From the NCBI GenBank assembly GCA_021824055.1, contig JAKALV010000244.1, forward strand, positions 1 through 5,176: a stretch of DNA of 5,176 nt, given 5' to 3'. This DNA is from Acidobacteriota bacterium. Lineage in GTDB: Bacteria > Acidobacteriota > Vicinamibacteria > Vicinamibacterales > SCN-69-37. Positions 1 to 4,784 of the stretch are shown in pieces. Under the pieces are notes generated by a model, which was not told where the DNA came from, did not search any database, and was given only the letters and a program-made list of their open reading frames with translations. A program made the position numbers and the translations under genes. Every line of letters starts with the position of its first letter. Position 1 is the first letter of the stretch.

Positions 1-1
1 A

Positions 2-526
2 GGCGATCTCGACAATGTGACGGCCACGATTCGAACGCTCGGGAAACGGGTGGGCCGCGTCACCGCGGCCGAGGCGGAGGCCTCGCGCATCGAGCACGAG
101 CTGGATGCCGTGCGCGCGCGCGTGGCCGGCCAGCCCCGCTATCGCACGCTGCTGGTCTTCGGGCGCGAGCCTGGCGGTCTTCGCGGCATCTACGCCAGCG
201 GAGGCGTGGGGTTTCTTCACGACCTGCTCGACATTGCGGGCGGAGACGATGTGTTTGCTGACGTGAAGCGGGAGAACATCCAGATCGCGGCCGAGCAGAT
301 CCTGGCGCGCGCCCCGGAGGCAATCCTCGAGCTGCACGACACGGCGACGCCGCAGACACTGGCGACCGAGCGTCGCGTCTGGTTCACGCTGCCCGGGCTG
401 CCGGCGGTGCGGCACAACCGCATCTACCTGCTGGCCGGCGACCTGCTCACGATTCCCGGACCGCGCGTGGTCGAAACCGCGCGCATGATGGCGGACGCGC
501 TGCATCCGGCGGCCGGCGTGAGATGA
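2..526 (+). CDS. ABC transporter periplasmic substrate-binding protein, BtuF/FepB type (C-terminal part)
   Basis: The reading frame is open from the left edge with no start required, so the N-terminal part lies outside the window; the GTG at 17 is internal. About 174 codons are visible. They read as the second lobe of a periplasmic-binding-protein type 2 domain: a linker helix (LGKRVGR onward), a strand (RTLLVFGRE), the segment GIYASGGVGFLHDLLDIAGGDD typical of vitamin B12 or ferric-siderophore binders, then AAEQILARAPEAILELHD and the C-terminal region around PAVRHNRIYLLAGDLLTIPGPRV. Family members capture cobalamin or iron chelates in the periplasm and deliver them to an ABC permease. The ligand cannot be read from this half. 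The TGA stop overlaps the ATG of the next gene by four bases (523-526), so the two are probably co-transcribed and translationally coupled. Permease and ATPase genes, if linked, would lie upstream of the window. Confidence 0.85.
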   Translation, partial: GDLDNVTATIRTLGKRVGRVTAAEAEASRIEHELDAVRARVAGQPRYRTLLVFGREPGGLRGIYASGGVGFLHDLLDIAGGDDVFADVKRENIQIAAEQILARAPEAILELHDTATPQTLATERRVWFTLPGLPAVRHNRIYLLAGDLLTIPGPRVVETARMMADALHPAAGVR

Positions 527-1208
527 AGTCCGTGCTGCTCTCGTGGTCGTCGGGCAAGGATGCGGCCTGGACGCTGCACATGCTTCAACAGGATCCGTCC
601 GTTCAGGTCGTCGCGCTGCTCACCACATTCAACGAGGCCGCCAATCGCGTGGCGATGCACGCGGTGCGTCGAGAGATCGTCGACGCGCAGGCGGCCGCCG
701 CGGGCCTGCCGCTCTGGCCGGTGCAGATTCCGTCGCCGTGCCCCAATGAGGTCTACGAGGCGCAGATGCGCCTCGCTTTGCTGCGCGCGCCGAAGGCATC
801 ACGCATGTCGCGTTCGGCGATTTGTTTCTCGAGGATGTGCGCCGCTACCGCGAGGAGCGCATGGCCGGCACTGGAATCGAGCCGCTGTTTCCGCTGTGGC
901 GCCAGCCGACCGATGCGCTGGCCGAGCGGATGATTGCCGGAGGGCTCGTGGCCACGCTGACCTCGGTGGATCCCAGGCAGCTCGATCCAGGGTTTGCGGG
1001 CCGAACGTTCGATCGTGCGTTGACCGCCGAGCTGAGGAACGCGCGAAGACCGTCCGGCGAGCCGGTCGATCCGTGCGGCGAACGCGGCGAATTTCATTCG
1101 TGCGTGACCGCCGGCCCCATGTTCTCGGCGCCGATTGCCGTCACCACCGGTGACGTGGTGGAACGCGGCGGCTTTGTGTTCTGCGACCTGCTCCTGGCGA
1201 CGGCGTGA
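523..1208 (+). pseudogene. Dph6-like ATP-pyrophosphatase (COG2102-type, diphthine-ammonia ligase family), frameshifted
   Basis: Two overlapping frames together give one complete family member. The first (523-933) starts MKSVLLSWSSGKDAAW, carrying the SGKD PP-loop that binds ATP in N-type ATP pyrophosphatases. It stays recognisable to about residue 87 (VQIPSPCPNEVYEAQMRLALL), then becomes arginine- and serine-rich nonsense up to 933. The continuation is in another frame from about 783 to the TGA at 1206-1208: ARAEGITHVAFGDLFLEDVRRYREERMAG and, near the end, the conserved block PCGERGEFHSCVTAGPMF. Joining the halves with one inserted base gives about 228 residues, the usual length for this family. 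Archaeal and eukaryotic relatives amidate diphthine on EF-2; bacteria lack diphthamide, so the bacterial role is unknown. The 4-base overlap with the binding-protein gene hints at a role linked to that uptake system, which is inference. The break may be a real mutation or a sequencing or assembly error. An annotator calling ORFs separately would list 523-933 and 822-1208. Confidence 0.8.
778..795 (+). other. Frameshift site in the Dph6-like gene
   Basis: The run ctgcgcgcgccgaagg holds the point where homology moves from the frame of 523 to the frame of 822. Reading ...LALL up to 783 and then re-using g783 restores LALLARAEGITHVAFGDLF, so a single missing base in the alternating GC run explains the shift. 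There is no slippery heptamer of the X XXY YYZ kind here, so programmed frameshifting is not supported. Confidence 0.75.
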
Positions 1209-1232
1209 TCGGTCGCGGGCGGGGAAAGCGCG

Positions 1233-2390
1233 TCAGCGCACCGGGGACAGCTCGCGCAGCCTGCGGACGACCGTCGTGAATTTCTCGATCACGTAATCGA
1301 TCTCCTCTTCGGTCGTGCCGCGGCCGATGCCGAACCGGATCGACGCGGACGGCACCGCGTCTTCGCCGAGAATGGCGGACAGCACATGCGACGGCTTGCC
1401 GCTCGACGACTGGCACGCGGATCCTGACGAGACAGCGATGTCGCCGATCCCCATCAGCAGCGACTCGCCCTGAACGCCGGCGAAACTCACGTGCAGGTTG
1501 TGCGGAAGACGGTGGTCGAGGCTGCCGTTCACCTGGACGCCGTCAACGCCGGCCATCAATCCCGCCAACAGCCGATCGCGCAGCGCGCCGAGACGCGCGT
1601 GCTCCGCCGTCATCTCCGCGCGACAGATCTCGCACGCGCGGCCGAGGCCGACGATGCCGGGCACGTTGAGCGTGCCGGCGCGCATGCCGCGCTCCTGGCC
1701 GCCGCCGGTGATGAGCGGGGTCAGTTCGGTGCGCTTGCGGACGAACAGCGCGCCGCAGCCTTTCGGGCCGTACATTTTGTGGCCCGTCAGCGACAGCAGG
1801 TCGATGTTCATGGCGTTGACGTCGATGGGCACTTTGCCCACCGCCTGCGCGCCGTCGACATGGAACACGGCGCCCGCCGCGCGCGTGATGCGCCCGATGT
1901 CGGCGAGCGGCTGCACCGAGCCGATTTCGTTGTTGGCGGCCATGACGCTCACGAGCGCCGTCTCCGGCGTTACCGCTCGAACAAGCTCATCGAGCTTCAC
2001 GCGCCCGCCGCGGTCGACCGGCACGATGACCACGTCCCATCCCTGCGCGGCCAGACGGGCATACGCTTCGAGGATCGATTTGTGCTCGATCGCCGACGTC
2101 ACCACGCGCCGGCGTGTCTCGCCGGCACGTTCGGTGACGCCCCGGATGGCCCACGCGTTGGATTCGGTCGCGCCGCTCGTGAATGTGATCTCGCGCGCGG
2201 AGGCGCCGATGAGCGCCGCGACCTGCCGGCGCGCGCCCTCCACGGCTTCCATGGCCCTCCAGCCGAACGCGTGGCTCGCGGAGGCCGGATTGCCGAACAC
2301 TTCCGTGAAATACGGCAGCATCGCCTGCAGGACGCGCGGGTCCACGGGCGTGGTGGCATGGTGGTCGAGGTAGATGGACCGGCCTGACAT
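1233..2390 (-). CDS. iscS: Cysteine desulfurase, class I (IscS/NifS type)
   Basis: This PLP enzyme converts L-cysteine to L-alanine and holds the sulfur as a persulfide for Fe-S cluster assembly or tRNA thiolation. The chosen ATG (2390-2388) gives MSGRSIYLDHHATTP, the canonical beginning, and 385 residues, close to E. coli IscS. Visible sites are His103 (SAIEHK), Asp179 and Gln182 (HVDGAQ) around the PLP ring, the Schiff-base Lys205 (SLTGHKMYGPKG), and active-site Cys326 (SSGSACQSSSGKPSHVL). All fall within two residues of their E. coli IscS counterparts. The frame is open upstream to 2546, but that extension is unlike the family and would run antisense through vapB. No clear Shine-Dalgarno precedes 2390; a TAAAAT element (minus strand, 2407-2402) could be a -10 box giving an almost leaderless mRNA. 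The gene is on the same strand as the suf genes but separated from them by vapBC, and it is convergent with the Dph6-like gene, with 24 bases between. The exact subtype name (IscS versus NifS) is not certain. Confidence 0.93.
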   Translation of the reverse strand: MSGRSIYLDHHATTPVDPRVLQAMLPYFTEVFGNPASASHAFGWRAMEAVEGARRQVAALIGASAREITFTSGATESNAWAIRGVTERAGETRRRVVTSAIEHKSILEAYARLAAQGWDVVIVPVDRGGRVKLDELVRAVTPETALVSVMAANNEIGSVQPLADIGRITRAAGAVFHVDGAQAVGKVPIDVNAMNIDLLSLTGHKMYGPKGCGALFVRKRTELTPLITGGGQERGMRAGTLNVPGIVGLGRACEICRAEMTAEHARLGALRDRLLAGLMAGVDGVQVNGSLDHRLPHNLHVSFAGVQGESLLMGIGDIAVSSGSACQSSSGKPSHVLSAILGEDAVPSASIRFGIGRGTTEEEIDYVIEKFTTVVRRLRELSPVR

Positions 2391-2474
2391 GGAGGTGTGG
2401 GATTTTATCGCGGATCGCGCCCAGCTCATCGGCCGCGTATCAAGACCCATAAATATGGTAACCTGTAAACCCAT
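2391..2474. promoter_or_regulatory. Divergent iscS/vapB intergenic region with candidate antitoxin operator
   Basis: This 84-base gap must hold the start signals of both iscS (minus) and vapB (plus). Its right half is unusually AT-rich for the window. It contains CCATA-AA-TATGG (2447-2458), a perfect inverted repeat, and CCATATGG (2471-2478), a perfect 8-base palindrome that covers the vapB start codon. Their centres lie 22 bases apart, about two helical turns, which would suit two ribbon-helix-helix antitoxin dimers on one DNA face. The repeats also share the direct repeat acccata (2445-2451, 2469-2475). Possible -10 boxes are TAAAAT for iscS (2407-2402) and TATGGT (2454-2459) or TAACCT (2459-2464) for vapB; none has a convincing -35 partner. 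No Shine-Dalgarno precedes vapB. Autoregulation by VapB-VapC is typical of the family; its use of these sites is inferred. Confidence 0.45.
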
Positions 2475-2717
2475 ATGGCGACCAAGACCACGATCGAGAT
2501 CGCCGACGAGTTGTTCGTGGCGGCGAAACGCCATGCCGCCGGCCACCGGACGACCCTGCGGACCCTGGTGGAGCGCGGTTTGCGGGCCGAGCTCCGCGGC
2601 GCGGGACCCAGGAAGACGCCCGCGAAGATCCGGTGGGTCACCGTGGATGGCGGCTTACCGAAGGGCATCGACGTGGCCGACCGGGCCGCGATGATCGATG
2701 GCCTTCAGCGCCGATGA
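2475..2717 (+). CDS. vapB: VapB-family antitoxin (ribbon-helix-helix)
   Basis: This 80-residue protein is the predicted antitoxin of the adjacent PIN toxin. Residues 3-42 (TKTTIEIADELFVAAKRHAAGHRTTLRTLVERGLRAEL) have the pattern of a short strand followed by two helices seen in Arc/MetJ-type ribbon-helix-helix DNA-binding domains. The C-terminal part, with WVTVDGGLPKGIDVADRAAMIDGL at about 54-77, is the segment that in VapB relatives wraps around the toxin active site. The ATG at 2475 gives a family-like N-terminus, although no ribosome-binding site is visible. The stop lies nine bases before vapC, in the usual antitoxin-first order. In this family the antitoxin both neutralises the RNase and represses its own promoter. 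Inverted repeats at 2447-2458 and 2471-2478 are plausible binding sites. Confidence 0.85.
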   Translation: MATKTTIEIADELFVAAKRHAAGHRTTLRTLVERGLRAELRGAGPRKTPAKIRWVTVDGGLPKGIDVADRAAMIDGLQRR

Positions 2718-2726
2718 GCGCGGCCG

Positions 2727-3155
2727 ATGATCGCGATTGACACCAACCTGCTGGTGTACGCCCACCGGGAGCGCACGCCGCAACACCGGCGCGCGCGAAA
2801 AGCCATCGAGTTGGCGTCGGCCGGTCCGCGCGGATGGGGCATGGCGGCGGCCGTGCTGCCGGAGTTCTGGTCCGTGGTCACGCATCCGGCATCCGAGGGG
2901 CGGCCGTCCACGCCCACCCAGGCGGCGGCGTTCGTGCGCGCGTTGACCGATGCGGGCGCCATGCTCTGGCTGCCCGGCCCGGGCTTTGGCGAACGGCTGC
3001 TGCAAATCGCGTCCGACCTGGATGTGAAGGGACCGAGGATCTTCGATCTTCAAGTCGCCCTGGCCGCGTTCGAAGGCGGCGCGACCGAACTCTGGACCCA
3101 CGATGCCGCCTTCGTCACCGTGCCGGGCCTTCGCGTCTCCGACCCATTGGCGTAG
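2727..3155 (+). CDS. vapC: VapC-family PIN-domain toxin (endoribonuclease)
   Basis: This 142-residue protein spans one PIN domain. The four acidic residues expected to bind Mg2+/Mn2+ are visible: Asp5 in MIAIDTNLLVYAH, Glu46 in LPEFWSVVTHP, Asp107 in PRIFDLQVAL and Asp126 in ELWTHDAAF. The end, VPGLRVSDPL, matches the PIN subgroup first described as paralogues in Mycobacterium tuberculosis (VapC43/47-like). VapC toxins cleave tRNA or rRNA at specific sites to arrest translation; the target here cannot be read from sequence. All catalytic positions are present, so the toxin is probably active. ATG 2727 is the first start in frame after a TGA at 2715-2717 and lies nine bases past vapB. The gene converges on the small minus-strand gene ending at 3187, with 31 bases between and no clear terminator. 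Confidence 0.88.
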   Translation: MIAIDTNLLVYAHRERTPQHRRARKAIELASAGPRGWGMAAAVLPEFWSVVTHPASEGRPSTPTQAAAFVRALTDAGAMLWLPGPGFGERLLQIASDLDVKGPRIFDLQVALAAFEGGATELWTHDAAFVTVPGLRVSDPLA

Positions 3156-3184
3156 CGCCCGCTCGGCGGCCCGCCGGCGGCGAG

Positions 3185-3203
3185 GCCTACTCCGTCTTCG
3201 CCA
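3185..3203. repeat. 19-base direct repeat, copy 1 (end of small gene)
   Basis: The sequence gcctactccgtcttcgcca is identical to 3777-3795, exactly 592 bases away. With mismatches the similarity extends to 3181-3214 versus 3773-3806 (30 of 34 identical). In each copy the minus strand encodes AKTE and a TAG stop, here ending the 65-residue protein. Confidence 0.85.
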
Positions 3204-3384
3204 GCGGCGCGTCGTTCATTTCTTCAACGGATCGAAATTTGAAGACGCCCTTGGGATACCGTCGCGGGGCCAACGCCCAGTAACGCGCGCAGTGTCTGAG
3301 AAAGCGCTCGACGTCCGCAGGCCCTGACGCCAGCACAGGCGCGTCGTTCATTTCTTCGGCCGTTCGAAATTTCTGCACCGGCAC
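3187..3384 (-). CDS. Small two-motif protein (KFRxxEEMNDAP repeat), possible partner of the nucleotidyltransferase
   Basis: I do not recognise a named family with certainty. The 65-residue product is a repeat-linker-repeat. KFRTAEEMNDAP (residues 5-16) and KFRSVEEMNDAP (49-60) agree at 10 of 12 positions, separated by a helical, aromatic and arginine-rich linker (DVERFLRHCARYWALAPRRYPKGV, 24-47). It starts at GTG 3384, one base after the nucleotidyltransferase stop. A GAGG six bases upstream is a good ribosome-binding site and supports this start. The tight linkage suggests a two-gene module in which this charged, non-enzymatic protein binds or restrains the nucleotidyltransferase, as antitoxins do; that is inference. 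No signal peptide or membrane segment is visible. The last residues (LAKTE, TAG) are identical at DNA level to the end of sufU (VAKTE, TAG), part of a direct repeat that may mark how the cassette arrived. Confidence 0.65.
   Translation of the reverse strand: MPVQKFRTAEEMNDAPVLASGPADVERFLRHCARYWALAPRRYPKGVFKFRSVEEMNDAPLAKTE
3209..3240. repeat. 32-base direct repeat, copy 1 (C-terminal motif of small gene)
   Basis: This matches 3341-3372 at 28 of 32 bases. The block gcgtcgttcatttcttc and the block tcgaaattt are identical in both copies, with the four differences confined to the six bases between them. It encodes, on the minus strand, the second KFRSVEEMNDA motif. Confidence 0.85.
3341..3372. 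repeat. 32-base direct repeat, copy 2 (N-terminal motif of small gene)
   Basis: This is the partner of 3209-3240, 132 bases (44 codons) away, encoding the first KFRTAEEMNDA motif on the minus strand. Weaker similarity continues beyond the block: the small protein reads APVLA here and APLA in the other copy. Confidence 0.85.
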
Positions 3385-3385
3385 G

Positions 3386-3760
3386 TCAGTCCTCGTCCGT
3401 CAATCCAAAACGCTGCCGCAGCGCCGCCGCATCCTGATGGTCTTTGGCACGCACGGCGTCTTTCTTCATGCGATACAACGCCGCGGGCGTCGCGACCGTC
3501 ACGTGTGTATCTTCGAGGGACTTTATTTCTGAATCGACAGTCTCGAAGTTCGCGGCCGCGCCAAATCGCGTCAACACATCGAAATACAGCGCCGCCCGAA
3601 GGCGTTCGATGTTCTCCGCGGTGCCCTTGATCATCACGTCGAGATCTTCGGTCGCGCGGACGACGCCATGAAACCCCATGGCCGCCGCGCCGATCAGCAC
3701 GTACTCGAGCCCCGCGGCCTCGAAGGCCTTGAGTACGCGAAGAATCTCGTCCCGATCCAC
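3386..3760 (-). CDS. Short nucleotidyltransferase-fold protein (DUF6036-like)
   Basis: This 124-residue protein has the signature of a minimal nucleotidyltransferase. It opens with a helix (DEILRVLKAFEAAGLEYVLIG), then IGAAAMGFHGVVRATEDLDVMI with the two metal-binding carboxylates Asp39 and Asp41 (DLD). FDVL follows, with Asp61 as the likely third carboxylate. The C-terminal block VTVATPAALYRMKKDAVRAKDHQDAAALRQRFGL (about 87-120) is characteristic of DUF6036-like proteins. As I recall the family, about 40 residues normally separate the DLD helix from the third-Asp strand; here only about 20 do, so an in-frame deletion near residue 58 (around 3587) is suspected. GTG 3760 lies 18 bases after the sufU stop, with a weak ribosome-binding site. 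The stop is one base before the small gene. Relatives often act in toxin-antitoxin or defence modules by transferring nucleotides to tRNA or protein; the substrate here is unknown. Confidence 0.75.
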   Translation of the reverse strand: MDRDEILRVLKAFEAAGLEYVLIGAAAMGFHGVVRATEDLDVMIKGTAENIERLRAALYFDVLTRFGAAANFETVDSEIKSLEDTHVTVATPAALYRMKKDAVRAKDHQDAAALRQRFGLTDED

Positions 3761-3776
3761 GTCGATAGGATACGAC

Positions 3777-3795
3777 GCCTACTCCGTCTTCGCCA
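3777..3795. repeat. 19-base direct repeat, copy 2 (end of sufU)
   Basis: This is identical to 3185-3203. It covers the last four sense codons (AKTE) and TAG stop of sufU. The two copies bracket the nucleotidyltransferase and the small gene, so recombination between them would remove both genes and leave sufU with an intact end. Confidence 0.85.
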
Positions 3796-4228
3796 CCTGC
3801 GCGCCGGAGAGCGCGGCCTTGAGCGTGTGCCACGCGAGGCTGGCGCACTTGACGCGTGCCGGGAATTCGCGCACGCCGGCGAACACGGCCAGCTTTCCCA
3901 CCTGCGACTCATCGACCGGATCGCTGATCGGCGTCGTCACCATCAAGTGGAAGGCCTCGAACAACGTCTCGGCCTCGGCCACGGTGTGGCCTTTGATCGC
4001 GTCGGTCATAAGGGACGCCGACGCCTTCGAAATCGCGCAGCCGCTGCCCTCGAACATCACGTTGACGATGCGGTCGCCATCGAGCTGAAGGGCCAGCGTG
4101 AGCTTGTCGCCGCAAAGCGGATTGTGGCCGTTGGCGCGATGCGTGGCCGTGGCGAGCGGGCCGAAGTTTCTCGGCCGGCGATTGTGGTCGAGAATCACTT
4201 CCTGGTACAGATCGGTCAGGTCGGACAT
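3779..4228 (-). CDS. sufU: SufU-type iron-sulfur cluster assembly / sulfur-transfer protein
   Basis: SufU accepts persulfide sulfur from SufS through a zinc-bound site and passes it on to Fe-S assembly in the cytoplasm. The 149-residue product starts MSDLTDLYQEVILDHNRRPRN, typical for the family. It has the expected metal ligands Cys39 and Asp41 (NPLCGDKL), Cys64 (GSGCAISKASASLM) and Cys128 (RVKCASLAWHTL). The long segment between Cys64 and Cys128, including KGHTVAEAETLFEAF, carries the roughly 20-residue insertion that separates SufU from IscU. The start ATG (4228-4226) shares one base with the TGA of the upstream gene (TGATG), indicating translational coupling. The frame is open further up to 4381, but that part overlaps the SufT-like gene and is not family-like. 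The last codons lie in a 19-base repeat also found at 3185-3203. Confidence 0.93.
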   Translation of the reverse strand: MSDLTDLYQEVILDHNRRPRNFGPLATATHRANGHNPLCGDKLTLALQLDGDRIVNVMFEGSGCAISKASASLMTDAIKGHTVAEAETLFEAFHLMVTTPISDPVDESQVGKLAVFAGVREFPARVKCASLAWHTLKAALSGAQVAKTE

Positions 4229-4240
4229 CAAAAAAAACCC
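4226..4240 (-). other. Eight-T run at the sufT/sufU junction, possible slippage site
   Basis: On the minus strand the junction reads gggttttttttgatg. In the SufT frame it is GGT TTT TTT TGA. After a -1 slip on TTT TTT it becomes GGT TTT TTT TTG ATG, joining SufT directly in frame to SufU with no intervening stop. Homopolymer runs of this length can cause transcriptional or ribosomal slippage, and also sequencing indels. Whether it is used is unknown. Confidence 0.4.
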
Positions 4241-4782
4241 AGCTGCAGCTTCGCGGCTTCCGACATGCGGTCTTTCGTCCACATCGGTTCCCACGCGATT
4301 TCCACGCGCGCGTCGGTGACGCCGGGCACGGCTTTCACTTTCCACCGCACCTCGCTCGGGATCTGTTGCGCCGACGGGCACGCCGGGCTCGTCAGCGTCA
4401 TGTTGATCAGGACCTGTCTGTTCGCGTCGACGATGATGTCGTAGATGAGGCCGAGTTCGTAGATATCGACGGGAATCTCGGGGTCGTACACGGTCTTGAT
4501 CGCGTCGATGATCGGCTGCTGCAACTCGGCGGTGTTCGCCGCGTCAAGCGGGCCGACGGCCGATCCGTCGTCAACCTCGGAGGGCGACGGCGCGGTCAGC
4601 GACGAGGTGTCGAGCGGCGGCGCGTCCCAGGCCGCCGGACGCACGAACGTGGAACCGTTCGAAAGGTTCGGATCGTTCGGAGGGTTCGGAGGGTTCGCTG
4701 TCGTCGAACCGCCCGAACCACTCGAACCCTCCGAACCTTCCGAACTGGCCGTCCTGTCCTTGAGAAACGAGAACATCCCCAT
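4228..4782 (-). CDS. sufT: SufT-like DUF59 (MIP18-family) Fe-S maturation protein with a low-complexity N-terminal extension
   Basis: The C-terminal half (about 86-182 of 184 residues) is a DUF59/MIP18 domain: LQQPIIDAIKTVYDPEIPVDIYELGLIYDI, then MTLTSPACPSAQQ with the conserved Cys135, then VPGVTDARVEIAWEPMWTKDRMSEAAKLQLG. Such proteins assist maturation of Fe-S proteins, and in bacteria they are commonly encoded beside sufS and sufU, as here. DUF59 proteins are usually about 100-120 residues. This one adds about 85 residues: MGMFSFLKDR, a Ser/Glu/Gly stretch (13-27), an Asn/Pro stretch (30-43), then an acidic, Pro/Ser-rich linker. The extension is encoded by an inverted 9-base repeat array and is probably disordered. 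ATG 4782, preceded by GGGATAGGG and two bases after the sufS stop, is the likely start; the ATG two codons later is an alternative. The stop overlaps the sufU start by one base, after an eight-T run. Confidence 0.88.
   Translation of the reverse strand: MGMFSFLKDRTASSEGSEGSSGSGGSTTANPPNPPNDPNLSNGSTFVRPAAWDAPPLDTSSLTAPSPSEVDDGSAVGPLDAANTAELQQPIIDAIKTVYDPEIPVDIYELGLIYDIIVDANRQVLINMTLTSPACPSAQQIPSEVRWKVKAVPGVTDARVEIAWEPMWTKDRMSEAAKLQLGFF
4656..4746. repeat. Inverted array of 9-base-spaced GTTCG/CGAAC units
   Basis: On the plus strand, sGTTCG units start at 4656, 4665, 4674, 4683 and 4692. Inverted CGAAC(C/T) units start at 4705, 4714, 4723, 4732 and 4741. Spacing is exactly nine bases in each set, and all units pair about one axis at 4701. 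Of the 41 positions in arms 4657-4697 and 4705-4745, 33 are complementary, leaving a seven-base loop. Because the period is three codons, the array stays in frame in the SufT-like gene. One arm encodes the SSEGSEGSSGSGG region and the other the NPPNPPNDPNLSN region. Confidence 0.85.
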
Positions 4783-4784
4783 CC

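Noticed and set aside
783..822. Programmed ribosomal frameshift in the Dph6-like gene
   Set aside because: There is no slippery heptamer or stimulatory structure, and the family does not use frameshifting; a base loss in a GC run is simpler.
1491..2387. Long plus-strand open frames (298 and 291 codons) opposite iscS
   Set aside because: High GC keeps antisense frames open. Both products are rich in Arg, Ala and Pro with no domain, while the minus strand encodes a full desulfurase.
2391..2546. N-terminal extension of the IscS reading frame to 2546
   Set aside because: The extra 52 residues are unlike the family, overlap vapB antisense, and the ATG at 2390 gives the canonical MSGRSIYLDHHATTP start.
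3156..3186. GC-rich palindrome ccgccggcgg (3171-3180) as a bidirectional terminator between vapC and the small gene
   Set aside because: There is no T run on either side and no adequate loop; such palindromes are expected by chance at this GC content.
3348..3848. 166-codon minus-strand frame overlapping the nucleotidyltransferase
   Set aside because: Its product is arginine- and glycine-rich with no domain, whereas the frame 3386-3760 holds clear nucleotidyltransferase motifs.
4229..4381. N-terminal extension of the SufU reading frame to 4381
   Set aside because: It lies inside the SufT-like gene in another frame, and the ATG at 4228 gives the canonical SufU start.
3668..4444. 258-codon plus-strand open frame opposite sufU and the nucleotidyltransferase
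   Set aside because: It spans several well-supported minus-strand genes and shows no recognisable motif; it is a composition shadow.
4656..4746. CRISPR array
   Set aside because: Units are nine bases apart with no spacers, change orientation in the middle, and lie inside a coding frame.
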